Assembly (NCBI RefSeq): GCF_009913435.1
Contig: NZ_CP047895.1
Location: 442,501-506,500, forward strand
Source of the DNA: Sphingomonas changnyeongensis
Lineage (GTDB): Bacteria > Pseudomonadota > Alphaproteobacteria > Sphingomonadales > Sphingomonadaceae
Length of the DNA: 64,000 nucleotides
Reading direction: 5' to 3'
The position numbers were made by a program, and so were the translations under genes. This document shows positions 1 through 9,474 of this stretch, piece by piece (within the stretch, counting starts at the first letter, position 1; every line of letters begins with the position of its first letter). Under the pieces are notes generated by a model. That model was not told the DNA's origin and made no database searches. It worked only from the letters and a program-made list of their open reading frames with translations.

Positions 1-1
1 C

Positions 2-196
2 CCGGTGCTGCTTCAGGACATCATCTCGGTCTATGCCCATGTCGAACGGCGCGGGCGCACGTCGATGGGCATCCGCATCGAGGTGATTGCCGACCGCGCG
101 CGCGGGGCTGAACAGGTGAAGGTAACCGAGGGCCTGTTCACCTTTGTCGCGCTGGACGCAGACCAGCGGCCGCGCCCGATCGCCTGGCCGGACTGA
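2..196 (+). CDS. Acyl-CoA thioesterase, YciA-like (C-terminal part)
   Basis: The gene starts before the window, and the last 64 or so codons are visible, ending in TGA at 194-196. The text VYAHVERRGRTSMGIRIEV followed by VTEGLFTFVALD matches the second half of a YciA-type hotdog thioesterase: the strand with the R-x-G-x-TS motif, then the T-E-x-x-FT-x-V-A-x-D strand. YciA-family enzymes hydrolyse short to medium acyl-CoAs in the cytoplasm as hexamers. The catalytic Asp would lie upstream and cannot be checked. Family call good; substrate unknown. Confidence 0.75.
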   Translation, partial: PVLLQDIISVYAHVERRGRTSMGIRIEVIADRARGAEQVKVTEGLFTFVALDADQRPRPIAWPD

Positions 197-268
197 GGCC
201 GGAGGCGATTCGCCGGTCGCGCGCGGGCAGCATTGGCTCAAGCGGCCGGGCGATCCGGCCCAGCCTGA

Positions 269-700
269 TCACCCAACATCGATCACCTGGGCACCCGAAT
301 CGAGCGCCGCCGGCGCGAGATAGGGAATCGCCGCCGCATAGCCGCCCAGTCCGATCATCACCGTCAGCGTGACGAGCATGCCGATCATCCGAAACGGGTT
401 GGGGGCCGGGCGATCCATCCCGAGCGCATGGGCGATGCGCGCCAGCAGAAACACGCCGCCCACCGCCCACAGCCAGAGCTGGGTGCCGGTGGCGAGTTCG
501 ACCACCCCGATCAGGATCAGCACGAAGGGCGTGGTCTCCGTATAGTTTGCGTGCGCGCGCATGCGCGCGAGCAGGGCAGGATCGCCGCCATCGCCGATCG
601 ACACCTTGCCGGCCACGCGCTTGGCGATCACCCGCGCGCTCAGCCACACCGCGATCAGCGCGGCGGCCCCCGCCATGGTCAGCGTGATCGGCAAAATCAT
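269..700 (-). CDS. MAPEG family membrane protein
   Basis: A 143-residue protein with four hydrophobic segments, roughly residues 1-25, 60-80, 82-98 and 105-130. ANYTETTPFVLIL and the LWAVGGVFLLARIAHALGM stretch resemble the MAPEG superfamily (membrane-associated eicosanoid and glutathione metabolism). Bacterial members are mostly uncharacterised. The third possible start, complement 700, is chosen because AGGGG stands 7 nt upstream of it; a TTG at 718 and an ATG at 706 sit on or against that Shine-Dalgarno. Transcribed away from rpmF and apparently monocistronic. Substrate unknown. Confidence 0.7.
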   Translation of the reverse strand: MILPITLTMAGAAALIAVWLSARVIAKRVAGKVSIGDGGDPALLARMRAHANYTETTPFVLILIGVVELATGTQLWLWAVGGVFLLARIAHALGMDRPAPNPFRMIGMLVTLTVMIGLGGYAAAIPYLAPAALDSGAQVIDVG

Positions 701-906
701 TCCCATACCCCTTTGCAAACGGCACTCTTATTGCCCGGTGACGCTCGCACGGCCCGGCAGCGCTTGCAACGGCGCGCGAAATCGCTATAGGCCCACCCTC
801 GCTTGCGACCAGTCCGGCCGCTCTGGATGGCGGCCCCCGTGCCGTATCCGGCATTGTCGGGACCCGGGTCGCATCTTGGTCACATTGGATTGGAACAGGT
901 GCCGTC

Positions 907-1086
907 ATGGCAGTGCCGAAGAGAAAAACCTCGCCTTCCAAGCGCAACATGCGCCGCAGCCATGATGCGCTGCGTGCGACTGCGTTCCAGGAATGCCCGA
1001 ACTGCGGCGAACTGAAGCTGCCGCACAATGTGTGCGGCGCGTGCGGCCATTATAATGGTCGCCAGATCATCACGGTCGACGCCTGA
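907..1086 (+). CDS. rpmF: 50S ribosomal protein L32
   Basis: A 59-residue basic protein beginning [20 protein letters not shown], the invariant N-terminus of bL32. It carries two CxxC pairs ([17 protein letters not shown]) that form the zinc ribbon of C+ type L32 proteins. It belongs to the large ribosomal subunit near the peptidyl transferase centre. plsX starts 37 nt downstream; the rpmF-plsX-fabH order is conserved across proteobacteria and links ribosome and membrane lipid synthesis. A TATAGG at 784-789 could be a promoter -10 element for the operon, but its -35 partner is unclear. Confidence 0.97.
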   Translation: MAVPKRKTSPSKRNMRRSHDALRATAFQECPNCGELKLPHNVCGACGHYNGRQIITVDA

Positions 1087-1123
1087 TCGCGCCCATTTGC
1101 CGTCCGGGGGAGGGGTTTAGCCT

Positions 1124-2173
1124 GTGACCGTCGCGCCGCGGATCGCAATCGACGCGATGGGCGGCGATGACGGGCTCCCGGTCATGATCGAGGGGGCGGC
1201 CCGCGCGCTCGGCGAGGACCCCGCCCTCCGCTTCCTGCTCGTTGGGGATGAAGCCGCGCTGGCCGCGGCTCTTTCCGCGCGCCCCGCGCTCGCCGCCGCG
1301 ACGGAAATCCGCGCGGCCGCCGATGTCATCGCGGGCAGCGACAAGCCCAGCCAGGCCATCCGCCGCGCCCGCACCAGCTCGATGGGCCTCGCGATCGACG
1401 CGGTCAAAGGCGGTGCCGCCGATGCCGCCGTCTCGGGCGGAAACACCGGCGCGCTGATGGCGATGGCCAAGCTCGCGCTCAGGACGATGTCGGGCATCGA
1501 CCGCCCGGCGCTTGCCGCGCTGCTGCCCACGCTTGGCGACAATGATCTGGTGATGCTCGACCTCGGCGCGAATACCGAGTGCGATGCCAACAATCTGGTC
1601 GAGTTCGCGGTGATGGGTGCCGCCTATGCCCGCGCCGTGATGGGGTTGGCCGCGCCGCGCGTGCGCCTGCTCAACATCGGCGTCGAAGAGCTGAAGGGCA
1701 CCGACGAGGTGCGCGACGCCGCCGCCCTGCTGCGCGGCGCGACCGATCTGCCGCTGCGCTTCGACGGCTTTATCGAGGCCGACCGGCTGGGCCGGGGCGA
1801 GGCCGATGTGATCGTCTCCGACGGGTTCACCGGCAACATCGCGCTCAAATCGGTCGAGGGCACGGCCCGCTTCATTACCGATCTGCTGCGCCGCGCCTTC
1901 ACCTCCTCGCTGCGCTCCAAGGCGGGCTTCGTGCTGTCGCGCCCGGCGTTTCACATGCTCAAGACCCATCTGGATCCCAACAATCACAATGGCGCGGTGT
2001 TCCTCGGCCTCAACGGTGTCGTCGTGAAAAGCCATGGCGGGGCTGATGCCGGGGGCGTGGCCAATGCCATCGGCGTTGCCGCCAAGCTTGTCCGCGCCGA
2101 CATTGCGCGCCGCATCGCCGATGATCTCGCGCATTTCCGTGCCGGTCCGCGCACGGCGGTGGCGGCGAAATGA
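1124..2173 (+). CDS. plsX: Phosphate acyltransferase PlsX
   Basis: 349 residues, the normal length for PlsX, a peripheral membrane enzyme that makes acyl-phosphate from acyl-ACP for phospholipid synthesis. Family landmarks are the N-terminal [51 protein letters not shown] and [12 protein letters not shown]. The start is GTG, supported by GGGGGAGGGG about 8 nt upstream. The stop overlaps the fabH start as ATGA, indicating translational coupling. Confidence 0.97.
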   Translation: MTVAPRIAIDAMGGDDGLPVMIEGAARALGEDPALRFLLVGDEAALAAALSARPALAAATEIRAAADVIAGSDKPSQAIRRARTSSMGLAIDAVKGGAADAAVSGGNTGALMAMAKLALRTMSGIDRPALAALLPTLGDNDLVMLDLGANTECDANNLVEFAVMGAAYARAVMGLAAPRVRLLNIGVEELKGTDEVRDAAALLRGATDLPLRFDGFIEADRLGRGEADVIVSDGFTGNIALKSVEGTARFITDLLRRAFTSSLRSKAGFVLSRPAFHMLKTHLDPNNHNGAVFLGLNGVVVKSHGGADAGGVANAIGVAAKLVRADIARRIADDLAHFRAGPRTAVAAK

Positions 2174-3150
2174 CGGTCAGGGCCGCGATTCTCGGCACCG
2201 GCTCGGCGCTGCCGCGCCAGCGTGTCGCCAATGCCGATCTTGCCGCGCGCGTCGACACGTCGGACGAATGGATCGTCGAGCGCACCGGCATCCGGTTCCG
2301 CCATATCGCCGGTGAGGGCGAGACGACATCGACGCTCGCCACCGACGCGGCACGCGCAGCGCTGGATGCGGCGGGGATCGCGGCTGATCAGATCGACCTG
2401 ATCGTGCTGGCGACGGCGACCCCCGACCAGACCTTTCCGGCCAGCGCCACGCGCGTGCAGGCGGCGCTCGGCATCAATGACTGCGTCGCCTTCGACGTTG
2501 CCGCCGTCTGTTCCGGCTTTCTTTATGCCGTGTCGGTTGCCGATGCGATGATCCGCGCCGGCTCTGCCCGCCATGCGCTGGTGATCGGGGCCGAAACCTT
2601 CAGCCGCATTCTCGACTGGGAAGACCGCACGACCTGCGTGCTGTTCGGCGACGGCGCAGGGGCGATCGTGCTCGGCGCGACGACAGGGCAAGACGAGGAC
2701 GACGCCGCGCCGCGCGGCATTCTCGCCACCCGGCTCCACGCCGATGGCCGGCACAATGACCTGCTCTATGTCGATGGCGGCCCGTCCACCACCGGCACGG
2801 TCGGCAAGGTCCGGATGAAGGGCCGTGAGGTGTTCCGCCATGCAGTGGTCAACCTTGCCACGGTGATGGACGAAGCGCTCGGCGCCGCCGGCCTGACCCC
2901 GGCCGATGTCGACTGGGTGGTGCCGCACCAGGCCAATGCCCGCATCCTCGATGCGACCGCCAAGAAGCTCGGCCTTGCGCCCGGCAAGGTGGTGGTGACG
3001 GTCGACCAGCATGCCAACACCTCGGCCGCCTCGGTGCCGCTGGCGCTCGACACGGCCGTGCGCGACGGGCGGATCAAGCGCGGCGATCTGGTGGTGCTGG
3101 AGGCGATGGGCGGCGGCTTTACCTGGGGCGCTGCGGTGCTGCGTTTCTGA
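2170..3150 (+). CDS. fabH: Beta-ketoacyl-ACP synthase III
   Basis: 326 residues. The thiolase-fold KAS III condenses acetyl-CoA with malonyl-ACP to start type II fatty acid synthesis. The catalytic triad is readable: Cys114 in AAVCSGF, His253 in VPHQAN and Asn283 in [10 protein letters not shown]. The near-C-terminal [13 protein letters not shown] is the usual KAS III ending. It overlaps plsX by 4 nt, so both are made from the rpmF-plsX transcript. Confidence 0.97.
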   Translation: MTVRAAILGTGSALPRQRVANADLAARVDTSDEWIVERTGIRFRHIAGEGETTSTLATDAARAALDAAGIAADQIDLIVLATATPDQTFPASATRVQAALGINDCVAFDVAAVCSGFLYAVSVADAMIRAGSARHALVIGAETFSRILDWEDRTTCVLFGDGAGAIVLGATTGQDEDDAAPRGILATRLHADGRHNDLLYVDGGPSTTGTVGKVRMKGREVFRHAVVNLATVMDEALGAAGLTPADVDWVVPHQANARILDATAKKLGLAPGKVVVTVDQHANTSAASVPLALDTAVRDGRIKRGDLVVLEAMGGGFTWGAAVLRF

Positions 3151-3166
3151 CGCGCGCCACCCCGGT

Positions 3167-3197
3167 TTGACGTTACGATTCCGCCCGTTACTATGAC
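3167..3197 (+). promoter_or_regulatory. Candidate sigma-70 promoter of ihfA
   Basis: TTGACG at 3167-3172 matches a -35 element well. ACTATG at 3190-3195 (17-nt spacer) or TATGAC at 3192-3197 could be the -10. It lies in the 70-nt gap between fabH and ihfA and would let ihfA and merR be expressed independently of the lipid operon. Reading by eye only. Confidence 0.4.
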
Positions 3198-3220
3198 CGG
3201 CTTAGATAAGGGGGGAGTCG

Positions 3221-3556
3221 ATGGCGGACATGGAACGCAACGACCAACGTAGCAACGGGGTCCAGGCCGGCACGCTGACCCGCGCCGATCTGGCCGAATC
3301 GCTGCACCGCGAGATCGGCCTGTCCCGCGCCGAATCCGCCAACATCGTCGAGGGCATTCTCGGCCATATGTGCGAGGCGCTGGCGAACGGCCAGAACGTC
3401 AAGATCTCGGGCTTCGGCAGCTTCGTACTGCGCGACAAGGGCGAGCGGATCGGCCGCAATCCCAAGACCGGGGTCGAGGTGCCGATCGCGCCCCGCCGCG
3501 TGCTGACCTTCCGCGCCAGCCAGATGCTGCGCGACCGGATCGTCCGCGCGGGCTGA
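3221..3556 (+). CDS. ihfA: Integration host factor subunit alpha
   Basis: 111 residues of the HU/IHF DNA-bending family. After a polar N-terminal extension of about 18 residues come the helical dimerisation part ([19 protein letters not shown]), then [24 protein letters not shown], the conserved core leading into the beta-ribbon arm; GRNPKTG holds the Pro that intercalates DNA. Location after plsX-fabH and before a MerR gene is the usual alphaproteobacterial ihfA position, which favours alpha over HU. GGGGGAG 4-5 nt before the ATG is a strong ribosome site. Confidence 0.95.
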   Translation: MADMERNDQRSNGVQAGTLTRADLAESLHREIGLSRAESANIVEGILGHMCEALANGQNVKISGFGSFVLRDKGERIGRNPKTGVEVPIAPRRVLTFRASQMLRDRIVRAG

Positions 3557-3570
3557 TCCGCGCGCGCGCA

Positions 3571-3918
3571 ATGAAGTCCGACGACGCCTTCCGCACGATC
3601 GGGGAGCTGGCCGAGGAACTCGGCCTGCCCCAGCATATCCTGCGCTATTGGGAAACGCGCTTCCCGCAGCTGCGCCCGCTGCAGCGGGCGGGCAATCGCC
3701 GCTATTACCGGCCCGCCGATGTCGCCCTCGCCCGCCGGATCCACCGGCTGCTGAACGAGGAAGGCTATACGATCAAGGGCGTGCAGAAACTGCTCGCCGA
3801 AGGGGACGCAAAGCCCGCCGCGTCGCCGCCCCCTGCGCCTCCGATCGCATTGCCGCTGGCCGAGCTGAAGCGCATCCGCCAGCTGCTGGTCGACGCGCTC
3901 GCCGACAGCGCGGCCTGA
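3571..3918 (+). CDS. MerR family transcriptional regulator
   Basis: 115 residues. Residues 8-75 are a MerR winged helix-turn-helix ([24 protein letters not shown]...[14 protein letters not shown]), followed by a Pro/Ala linker and one helix ([14 protein letters not shown]). No Cys-rich or large effector domain is present. It starts 14 nt after ihfA and is probably cotranscribed. The ihfA-merR pair is common in alphaproteobacteria; its targets are not evident from the sequence. Confidence 0.9.
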   Translation: MKSDDAFRTIGELAEELGLPQHILRYWETRFPQLRPLQRAGNRRYYRPADVALARRIHRLLNEEGYTIKGVQKLLAEGDAKPAASPPPAPPIALPLAELKRIRQLLVDALADSAA

Positions 3919-3941
3919 CCATGGGGCGAGGCTGCGGTCGG

Positions 3942-3960
3942 GCCCGGCGCGCAGCCGGGC
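3942..3960. terminator. Hairpin after merR, possible terminator
   Basis: Perfect 7-bp inverted repeat GCCCGGC / GCCGGGC around a 5-nt loop, 24 nt after the merR stop. There is no T-run, so intrinsic termination is uncertain; it may be a Rho-assisted end or mRNA 3' stabiliser. Confidence 0.35.
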
Positions 3961-4044
3961 TTCGCGCCGCACCAGGGGCGCGCTATGGCCGGCAGCCGAT
4001 AGCCGCGGTAACAGGCATTGCCGCCGGCAGATGGAGAGGATGCT

Positions 4045-5100
4045 ATGCCAGCCCTTGAGGAAAAAGGTTTTTTCGGGCTGCTGATCATCGCCTCGCTGCT
4101 GTTTCTTGCAATCGTCCTGCCATTTTCAGGGGCGATTCTCTGGGCACTGGTCGCCACGATGATGTTTCAGCCGCTGCAGGACGCGCTGACCCGCGCGCTG
4201 GGCGGGCGGGCGGGCGCGGCTGCGGGGATCACGCTGCTCGCGATCGTCGCGACGGTGATCGTGCCGGCAGCGCTGCTCGGCTTTGCGATCACCAACGAGC
4301 TGATCGCGCTGGTTGAGGAGGTGCGCAGCGGCGGCTTCGATCCGATCGGGGCGTTCCAGCGCTTCTACGCCGCCCAGCCCTCCTGGGTGCGCCGCGCGGT
4401 GGACATCGATTCGCTCACCAATGCGCGCGCCGCTCAACAGTGGCTGGCATCGAACTTTGCCAGCAGCGCCCAGGCGATCGCGACGCGGGTGCTCGATTTC
4501 GGCACCAGCGCCTTTGGCTATGTCGTCAGCCTCGGCGTCATGCTCTATCTGTGCTTCTTCATGCTGTCCGACGGGCGGCGGATCATGGCGATGGTCGAAA
4601 CCGCCATGCCACTGCGGCTCGATCAGGGGCGCGAGGTGTTCGCCCGCTTCCTGTCGGTCGTGCGCGCGACCATCAAGGGCAGCCTGATCGTCGCCATCGT
4701 GCAGGGGACGATGGGGGGCGCGGTGTTCTGGTTCGTGGGCGTCGAACCCTCGCTGCTGTGGGGCGTGGCGATGGGCTTCATGTCGCTGCTACCCGCGGTC
4801 GGCACCGGCATCGTCTGGGTGCCGGTCGCCATCTATCTGCTGGCGACCGGGGCGATGTGGCAGGGCGCGTTCGTCGTGTTCTGCGGGCTGTTCGTGATCG
4901 GGATGGTCGACAATCTGCTGCGCCCGGTGCTGGTGGGGCGCGAGGCGCGGATGCCCGATTATCTGGTGTTCCTGTCGACGCTGGGCGGGCTGCAGCTGTT
5001 CGGCTTCAACGGCTTCATCCTCGGCCCGGCAGCGGCGGCGCTGTTCCTGTCGGTCTGGGAAATCCATGTCCGCGAGCGCGGGCGTCCGGATGCCGCCTGA
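4045..5100 (+). CDS. AI-2E family transporter (PerM/TqsA-like permease)
   Basis: 351 residues, mostly hydrophobic: two N-terminal membrane helices (ILWALVATMMFQPLQDALTRAL), a central soluble segment at about 85-150, and five or more helices after 150, ending LFGFNGFILGPAAAALFLSVWEI. This is the AI-2E/UPF0118 family pattern. Members include quorum-signal and sodium-proton exporters, so substrate cannot be told. The start at 4045 is preferred over upstream in-frame starts because GGAGAGG lies 7 nt before it. The 3' end overlaps the marR gene by 35 nt. Confidence 0.85.
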   Translation: MPALEEKGFFGLLIIASLLFLAIVLPFSGAILWALVATMMFQPLQDALTRALGGRAGAAAGITLLAIVATVIVPAALLGFAITNELIALVEEVRSGGFDPIGAFQRFYAAQPSWVRRAVDIDSLTNARAAQQWLASNFASSAQAIATRVLDFGTSAFGYVVSLGVMLYLCFFMLSDGRRIMAMVETAMPLRLDQGREVFARFLSVVRATIKGSLIVAIVQGTMGGAVFWFVGVEPSLLWGVAMGFMSLLPAVGTGIVWVPVAIYLLATGAMWQGAFVVFCGLFVIGMVDNLLRPVLVGREARMPDYLVFLSTLGGLQLFGFNGFILGPAAAALFLSVWEIHVRERGRPDAA

Positions 5101-5560
5101 GGGCCGGGCGGCGGACGGCGAACCGCTGCTGCGGCTCGATGCGTTCCTGCCCTATCAGCTGTCGATCGCATCCAACGCCGTCTCGGGCGCGATCGCGCGC
5201 AGCTATGAAAGCCTGTTCGGGCTGAAAGTGCCCGAATGGCGGCTGATCGCCGTGCTCGCGGAAACCGACGGCCTGACCCAGCAGCAGATCGTCCAGCGCA
5301 CCGAGATGGACAAGATGACGGTCAGCCGCGCCGCCCAGGCGCTGGCCGGGCGTGGGCTGGTGGAACGGGCGCCGGACGGGCGCGACCGGCGCAGCCGGAT
5401 GCTCACGCTCAGCCCCGCCGGGCGGACGCTTTACGGCGAGATCGCGCCGCGGGCGCTGGCGCTTGAGGCGGAGCTGATGACGGGCTTTGGCGCAGGCGAG
5501 ATCGCGGCGCTGCGCGCGGCGCTCGCCCGGCTCAAACAGGCGGCCGAGGCATTGCGCTGA
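5066..5560 (+). CDS. MarR family transcriptional regulator
   Basis: 164 residues (156 if the ATG at 5090 is used). Residues 40-145 form a MarR winged helix: VPEWRLIAVLAETDGLTQQQIVQRTEMDKMTVSRAAQALAGRGLVER and the wing DGRDRRSRMLTLSPAGR. It stands directly before hppD-hmgA-fahA, and a perfect palindrome lies 3 nt after its stop, so it is probably the local repressor of tyrosine/homogentisate breakdown; the inducer is unknown. Overlap with the preceding permease gene suggests cotranscription. Confidence 0.9.
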   Translation: MSASAGVRMPPEGRAADGEPLLRLDAFLPYQLSIASNAVSGAIARSYESLFGLKVPEWRLIAVLAETDGLTQQQIVQRTEMDKMTVSRAAQALAGRGLVERAPDGRDRRSRMLTLSPAGRTLYGEIAPRALALEAELMTGFGAGEIAALRAALARLKQAAEALR

Positions 5561-5563
5561 CTG

Positions 5564-5577
5564 GTAACAGATGTTAC
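5564..5577. promoter_or_regulatory. Palindromic operator candidate for the MarR regulator
   Basis: GTAAC-AGAT-GTTAC is a perfect 5-bp inverted repeat with 4-nt spacer, sited between the marR stop (5560) and the hppD start (5612). Size and spacing fit a MarR dimer site, and occupancy here would block hppD transcription. Only one copy was noticed locally. Confidence 0.5.
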
Positions 5578-5611
5578 GATTTTGCTTTCCCGCTTCTGGA
5601 GAAGGCGAGTC

Positions 5612-6664
5612 ATGTCGGCAGAAAATCCGCTGGGCCTTAACGGCTTTGAGTTTGTCGAGTTCACCGGGCCCGATCCCGATGCGATGGCGGCACTGCTCGA
5701 ACGGTTCGGCTTCGTCGCCGCGCACCGCCATCCGACCCGCGACATCACCCGGTTCAAACAGGGGCGGATCAACCTGCTGATCAACCGCGAGGCGACCGGC
5801 CAGGCCGCCGATTTCCGCGCCGCGCACGGCCCGTCGGCCAATGGCATGGCGTTCCGCGTCGCCGATGCCGCAAAGGCCTATGCCGATGCGATCGCGCGCG
5901 GTGCGCGCGCGGCCGACGCCGCGACCAGCGCGCTGGGCGAGGGCGCGTTCGTGCTCCAGGGCATTGGCGGTTCGCTGCTCTATCTGGTCGATTCGGCCCC
6001 CTATGACAGCTGGGACGCGATCCCCGGCGCGGCCGAGGCCGAAGCGCAGAACGCGGTCGGGCTCGACCTGCTCGACCATCTGACCCACAATGTCCGCCGC
6101 GGCGAAATGCGGACCTGGTCCAGCTTCTACGCCCAGGTGTTCGGGTTCGAAGAGCAGAAATATTTCGACATCAAGGGCCAGGCGACCGGGCTGTTCAGCC
6201 AGGCGATGATCGCGCCCGACCAGCAGATCCGCATCCCGCTCAACGAAAGCCAGGACGAGCACAGCCAGATCGAGGAGTTCATCCGCCAGTATAATGGCGA
6301 GGGCATCCAGCATCTCGCGCTCACTACCGCCAACATCTACGAAACCGTCGAAAAGCTGCGCGCGCGCGGCGTGCGGCTGCAGGACACGATCGAGACCTAT
6401 TACGAGCTGGTCGACAAGCGCGTCCCCGATCATGGCGAGGATCTGGAGCGGCTGCGCCGCAACCGCATCCTGATCGACGGCGGCGGCGACGAAGGCATTT
6501 TGCTGCAGATCTTCACCGAGAACATGTTCGGCCCGATCTTTTTCGAGATCATCCAGCGCAAGGGCAATGAGGGCTTCGGCAACGGCAATTTCCAGGCGCT
6601 GTTCGAATCGATCGAGCTGGACCAGATCCGGCGCGGCGTGATCAAGGTCGAGGCGGCGAACTGA
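5612..6664 (+). CDS. hppD: 4-hydroxyphenylpyruvate dioxygenase
   Basis: 350 residues, two VOC barrels. It converts 4-hydroxyphenylpyruvate to homogentisate, step two of tyrosine degradation. The three iron ligands of the C-terminal barrel are present: His156 (DHLTHNV), His234 (GIQHLAL) and Glu312 (FFEIIQRKG). The signature [19 protein letters not shown] is intact. Start 5612 is chosen over the in-frame 5582 because GGAGAAGGCGAG ends 3 nt upstream and the palindrome at 5564 then lies in the leader. First gene of the hppD-hmgA-fahA-Rieske run. Confidence 0.96.
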   Translation: MSAENPLGLNGFEFVEFTGPDPDAMAALLERFGFVAAHRHPTRDITRFKQGRINLLINREATGQAADFRAAHGPSANGMAFRVADAAKAYADAIARGARAADAATSALGEGAFVLQGIGGSLLYLVDSAPYDSWDAIPGAAEAEAQNAVGLDLLDHLTHNVRRGEMRTWSSFYAQVFGFEEQKYFDIKGQATGLFSQAMIAPDQQIRIPLNESQDEHSQIEEFIRQYNGEGIQHLALTTANIYETVEKLRARGVRLQDTIETYYELVDKRVPDHGEDLERLRRNRILIDGGGDEGILLQIFTENMFGPIFFEIIQRKGNEGFGNGNFQALFESIELDQIRRGVIKVEAAN

Positions 6665-6708
6665 GCCGCCCGGCCCCTTCCCCTCCATTCCGGCAAGGAC
6701 AGGCGATC

Positions 6709-8010
6709 ATGGGCGAGCATCCCGCATCCGGCATGATTCCGGGCTTTGGCAATCATGTCTCGACCGAAGCGGTCGCCGGCGCGCTGCCGGTCGGCCGCAA
6801 TTCGCCGCAGCGCCCGGCCTTCGGCCTTTATGCCGAACAGCTGTCGGGCACGGCATTCACCGCGCCGCGCAGCGAAAACCGGCGCAGCTGGCTCTACCGG
6901 CTGCGGCCGAGCGCGATGCACCCGGCCTTTACCCCCTATCCGGGGGCAAGGCTGCTGCGCACCGGGCCGTTCGACGAGGTGCCGCCCAGCCCCAACCGGC
7001 TGCGCTGGGACCCGCTGCCCCTGCCCGAGGTGCCGACCGATTTCGTCGACGGGCTGGTCAGCTATGCCGGCAATGGCGATCCGGCGGCGGGCACGGGGAT
7101 CGGCATCCATCTCTATGCCGCCAATGCGCCGATGACGGGCCGGGTATTCTATTCGGCGGACGGCGAGCTGCTGATCGTGCCGCAGGCCGGGCGGCTGACG
7201 CTCATGACCGAAATGGGCGTGCTCGATCTGGCTCCGGGCATGATCGGCGTGGTGCCGCGCGGCGTGCGGTTCCGCGCCGCGCTGCCCGACGGCACGGCGC
7301 GCGGCTATGTCTGCGAGAATTACGGCGCGCTGTTCCGCCTGCCCGATCTCGGCCCGATCGGCGCCAACGGGCTTGCCAATCCGCGCGACTTCGAGACGCC
7401 GCCGGCCTGGTTCGAGGATGTCGACCAGCCCACCGAGGTGATCCAGAAATTCATGGGCGGGCTCTGGTCGGCGCGGCTCGATCACAGCCCGCTCGACGTT
7501 GTCGCATGGCACGGCAATCTTGCGCCCTATCGCTACGATCTGGCGCGGTTCAACACGATCAACACGGTCAGTTTCGACCATCCCGATCCGTCGATCTTCA
7601 CCGTGCTGACCGCGCCCAGCGACACCGCCGGCACCGCCAATTGCGATTTCGTCATCTTCCCGCCGCGCTGGATGGTGGCCGAGGACACGTTCCGCCCGCC
7701 CTGGTTCCACCGCAATGTGATGAGCGAGTTCATGGGGCTGGTCACCGGCAGCTATGACGCCAAGGAAGGCGGCTTCGCGCCCGGCGGGGCGAGCCTGCAC
7801 AACTGCATGTCGGCGCACGGCCCCGATGCCGCGTCATGGGACAAGGCGACCCATGCCGAGCTTGCGCCGGCGCGGATCGACAACACCCTTGCCTTCATGT
7901 TCGAAAGCCGGGGCGTCATCCGGCCGACGCGCTGGGCGATGGACTCGGCCCTGCTCCAGACCGACTATGACGGCTGCTGGACGGGCTTTCCCAAGGCACG
8001 ACTCGGCTGA
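6709..8010 (+). CDS. hmgA: Homogentisate 1,2-dioxygenase
   Basis: 433 residues. It cleaves the homogentisate ring to maleylacetoacetate with Fe(II) in a cupin fold. The iron-binding text is visible: [15 protein letters not shown] (His and Glu ligands) and NCMSAHGPD (second His). The N-terminal [20 protein letters not shown] is the usual family opening. It lies 44 nt after hppD, so part of the same operon. Full length and uninterrupted. Confidence 0.96.
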   Translation: MGEHPASGMIPGFGNHVSTEAVAGALPVGRNSPQRPAFGLYAEQLSGTAFTAPRSENRRSWLYRLRPSAMHPAFTPYPGARLLRTGPFDEVPPSPNRLRWDPLPLPEVPTDFVDGLVSYAGNGDPAAGTGIGIHLYAANAPMTGRVFYSADGELLIVPQAGRLTLMTEMGVLDLAPGMIGVVPRGVRFRAALPDGTARGYVCENYGALFRLPDLGPIGANGLANPRDFETPPAWFEDVDQPTEVIQKFMGGLWSARLDHSPLDVVAWHGNLAPYRYDLARFNTINTVSFDHPDPSIFTVLTAPSDTAGTANCDFVIFPPRWMVAEDTFRPPWFHRNVMSEFMGLVTGSYDAKEGGFAPGGASLHNCMSAHGPDAASWDKATHAELAPARIDNTLAFMFESRGVIRPTRWAMDSALLQTDYDGCWTGFPKARLG

Positions 8011-8050
8011 CCGGCACGCCGGACACATTCAGGGCTAGGAACCAGAAACA

Positions 8051-9058
8051 ATGAAGCTTGCATCGCTCAAAGGGGGTCGCGACGGCCGCCTCGTCGTCGT
8101 GTCGGACGATCTCGCCTGGTATGCGCCGGCCGACCAGATCGCGCCGACCATGCAGGCCGCGCTCGACCAGTGGGACGAGGTCGCGCCGCGCCTCATGCTG
8201 CTGGCGCAGGATCTGGCCCATGAGGCGATCCCGCGCGAGCGGTTTCACGAACGCGACGCCGCGGCGCCCCTGCCCCGCGCCTATCAATGGGCGGACGGCT
8301 CGGCCTATGTGAACCATGTCGAACTGGTGCGGAAGGCGCGCGGCGCCGAAATGCCGGAGAGCTTCTGGACCGACCCGCTGATGTATCAGGGTGGATCGGA
8401 CGGCTTCCTTGCCCCGCGCGACCCGATCCCGCTGGCCGACGAGGCCTGGGGCTGCGACATGGAAGGCGAGATCTGCGTCGTGACCGGCGATGTGCCGATG
8501 GGCGCGGACCGGGCGACCGCGCTCGCCGCGATCCGGCTGGTCGGGCTGGTCAATGACGTGTCGCTGCGCAACCTTATTCCCGGCGAACTGGCCAAGGGGT
8601 TCGGCTTCTTCCAGTCCAAGCCGGCATCGGCGCTGTCGCCGGTGCTGGTGACGCCCGATGCGCTGGGCGATGCCTGGGCTGATGGCCGGCTGCACCGGCC
8701 GCTGCTCGTCGACCTCAATGGCGCGCCCTTTGGCCGCGCCGATGCCGGTGTCGACATGACATTCGATTTCGGCACGCTGATCGCCCATGCCGCGCGCACC
8801 CGCGCGCTGTCGGCCGGCACGATCATCGGGTCGGGCACCGTGTCCAACCGCGACGCGGCGGGCGGGCCGGGACGGCCGGTCGCCGAAGGCGGGCTGGGCT
8901 ATAGCTGCATCGCCGAGATCCGCATGATCGAGACGATCGCCTCCGGCGCGCCGCGCACCCCGTTCCTCAAGGCCGGCGATGTCGTGCGCATCGACTGCCA
9001 TGACGCGCGCCACCACAGCATCTTCGGCGCGATCGAACAGACCGTGGTGGCGGTGTGA
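8051..9058 (+). CDS. Fumarylacetoacetate hydrolase family protein
   Basis: 335 residues. The FAH fold hydrolyses fumarylacetoacetate to fumarate and acetoacetate, last step of tyrosine breakdown. Visible features are the metal-site Glu pair in WGCDMEGEICVVTGD, the central LVGLVNDVSLRNL and the GTIIGSGTVSNRD region. This is the shorter bacterial type lacking the SH3-like N-terminal domain of animal FAH. 40 nt after hmgA. No maleylacetoacetate isomerase (maiA) gene lies in this run, so isomerisation must be encoded elsewhere. Confidence 0.92.
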   Translation: MKLASLKGGRDGRLVVVSDDLAWYAPADQIAPTMQAALDQWDEVAPRLMLLAQDLAHEAIPRERFHERDAAAPLPRAYQWADGSAYVNHVELVRKARGAEMPESFWTDPLMYQGGSDGFLAPRDPIPLADEAWGCDMEGEICVVTGDVPMGADRATALAAIRLVGLVNDVSLRNLIPGELAKGFGFFQSKPASALSPVLVTPDALGDAWADGRLHRPLLVDLNGAPFGRADAGVDMTFDFGTLIAHAARTRALSAGTIIGSGTVSNRDAAGGPGRPVAEGGLGYSCIAEIRMIETIASGAPRTPFLKAGDVVRIDCHDARHHSIFGAIEQTVVAV

Positions 9059-9447
9059 CGGACGGGACGCCGCCCGGCGACCAGCCCGCCCGACCGGAGC
9101 GGCTGACCGCGACGCCGCCCGGCATCGCGGTCGCCGCGCTGGGTGATCTGGCCGATCCGGGCGCGCGCGCGATCGTCATCGAAATCGGCGCGCGGCGCTT
9201 TCACGGTTTTCTGGTCCGCCGCGGCGGGGCGGTGAGCGGCTTTGTCGACCGCTGCCCGCATATGGGGCTGCCGCTCGCCCAGCAGCTCGATCAGTATCTG
9301 ACCCCGGCGGGCGACCTGGTCGCGTGCAGCTGGCACGGGGCGCTGTTCCGCCCCGATGACGGCGCGTGCGTCGCCGGGCCGTGCGCGGGCCAGGGCCTGA
9401 CGCCCTGGCTGGTCACGGTGGCGGACGGGATCATCCGCACCGCCTGA
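9055..9447 (+). CDS. Rieske [2Fe-2S] domain protein
   Basis: 130 residues, soluble, a single Rieske domain. Cluster ligands are Cys67-x-His69 (RCPHMGLPL) and Cys91-xx-His94 (CSWHGALF). The start is a GTG overlapping the fahA stop by 4 nt (GTGA), so it is translationally coupled to the tyrosine operon. It could be an electron carrier for a dioxygenase or a regulatory redox protein; no partner reductase is adjacent. Function in the pathway is inferred from position only. Confidence 0.88.
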   Translation: MTDGTPPGDQPARPERLTATPPGIAVAALGDLADPGARAIVIEIGARRFHGFLVRRGGAVSGFVDRCPHMGLPLAQQLDQYLTPAGDLVACSWHGALFRPDDGACVAGPCAGQGLTPWLVTVADGIIRTA

Positions 9448-9474
9448 GCGGGGCGGGGGCGTGGTACGCGGCGA

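Noticed and set aside
138..1028. Long minus-strand frame across the MAPEG and rpmF genes
   Set aside because: High-GC shadow frame; overlaps rpmF on the opposite strand, is Arg/Gly/Ala-rich and has no recognisable domain.
1070..3012. Two long minus-strand frames opposite plsX and fabH
   Set aside because: They mirror well-supported plsX and fabH, with biased Arg/His/Ala composition and no family text.
3919..4044. tRNA gene after merR
   Set aside because: Some relatives have a tRNA near here, but no cloverleaf was found in this 126-nt gap; only a short GC hairpin.
5015..6688. 557-codon minus-strand frame opposite marR and hppD
   Set aside because: Antisense to hppD with its complete iron site; composition of the frame is that of a shadow.
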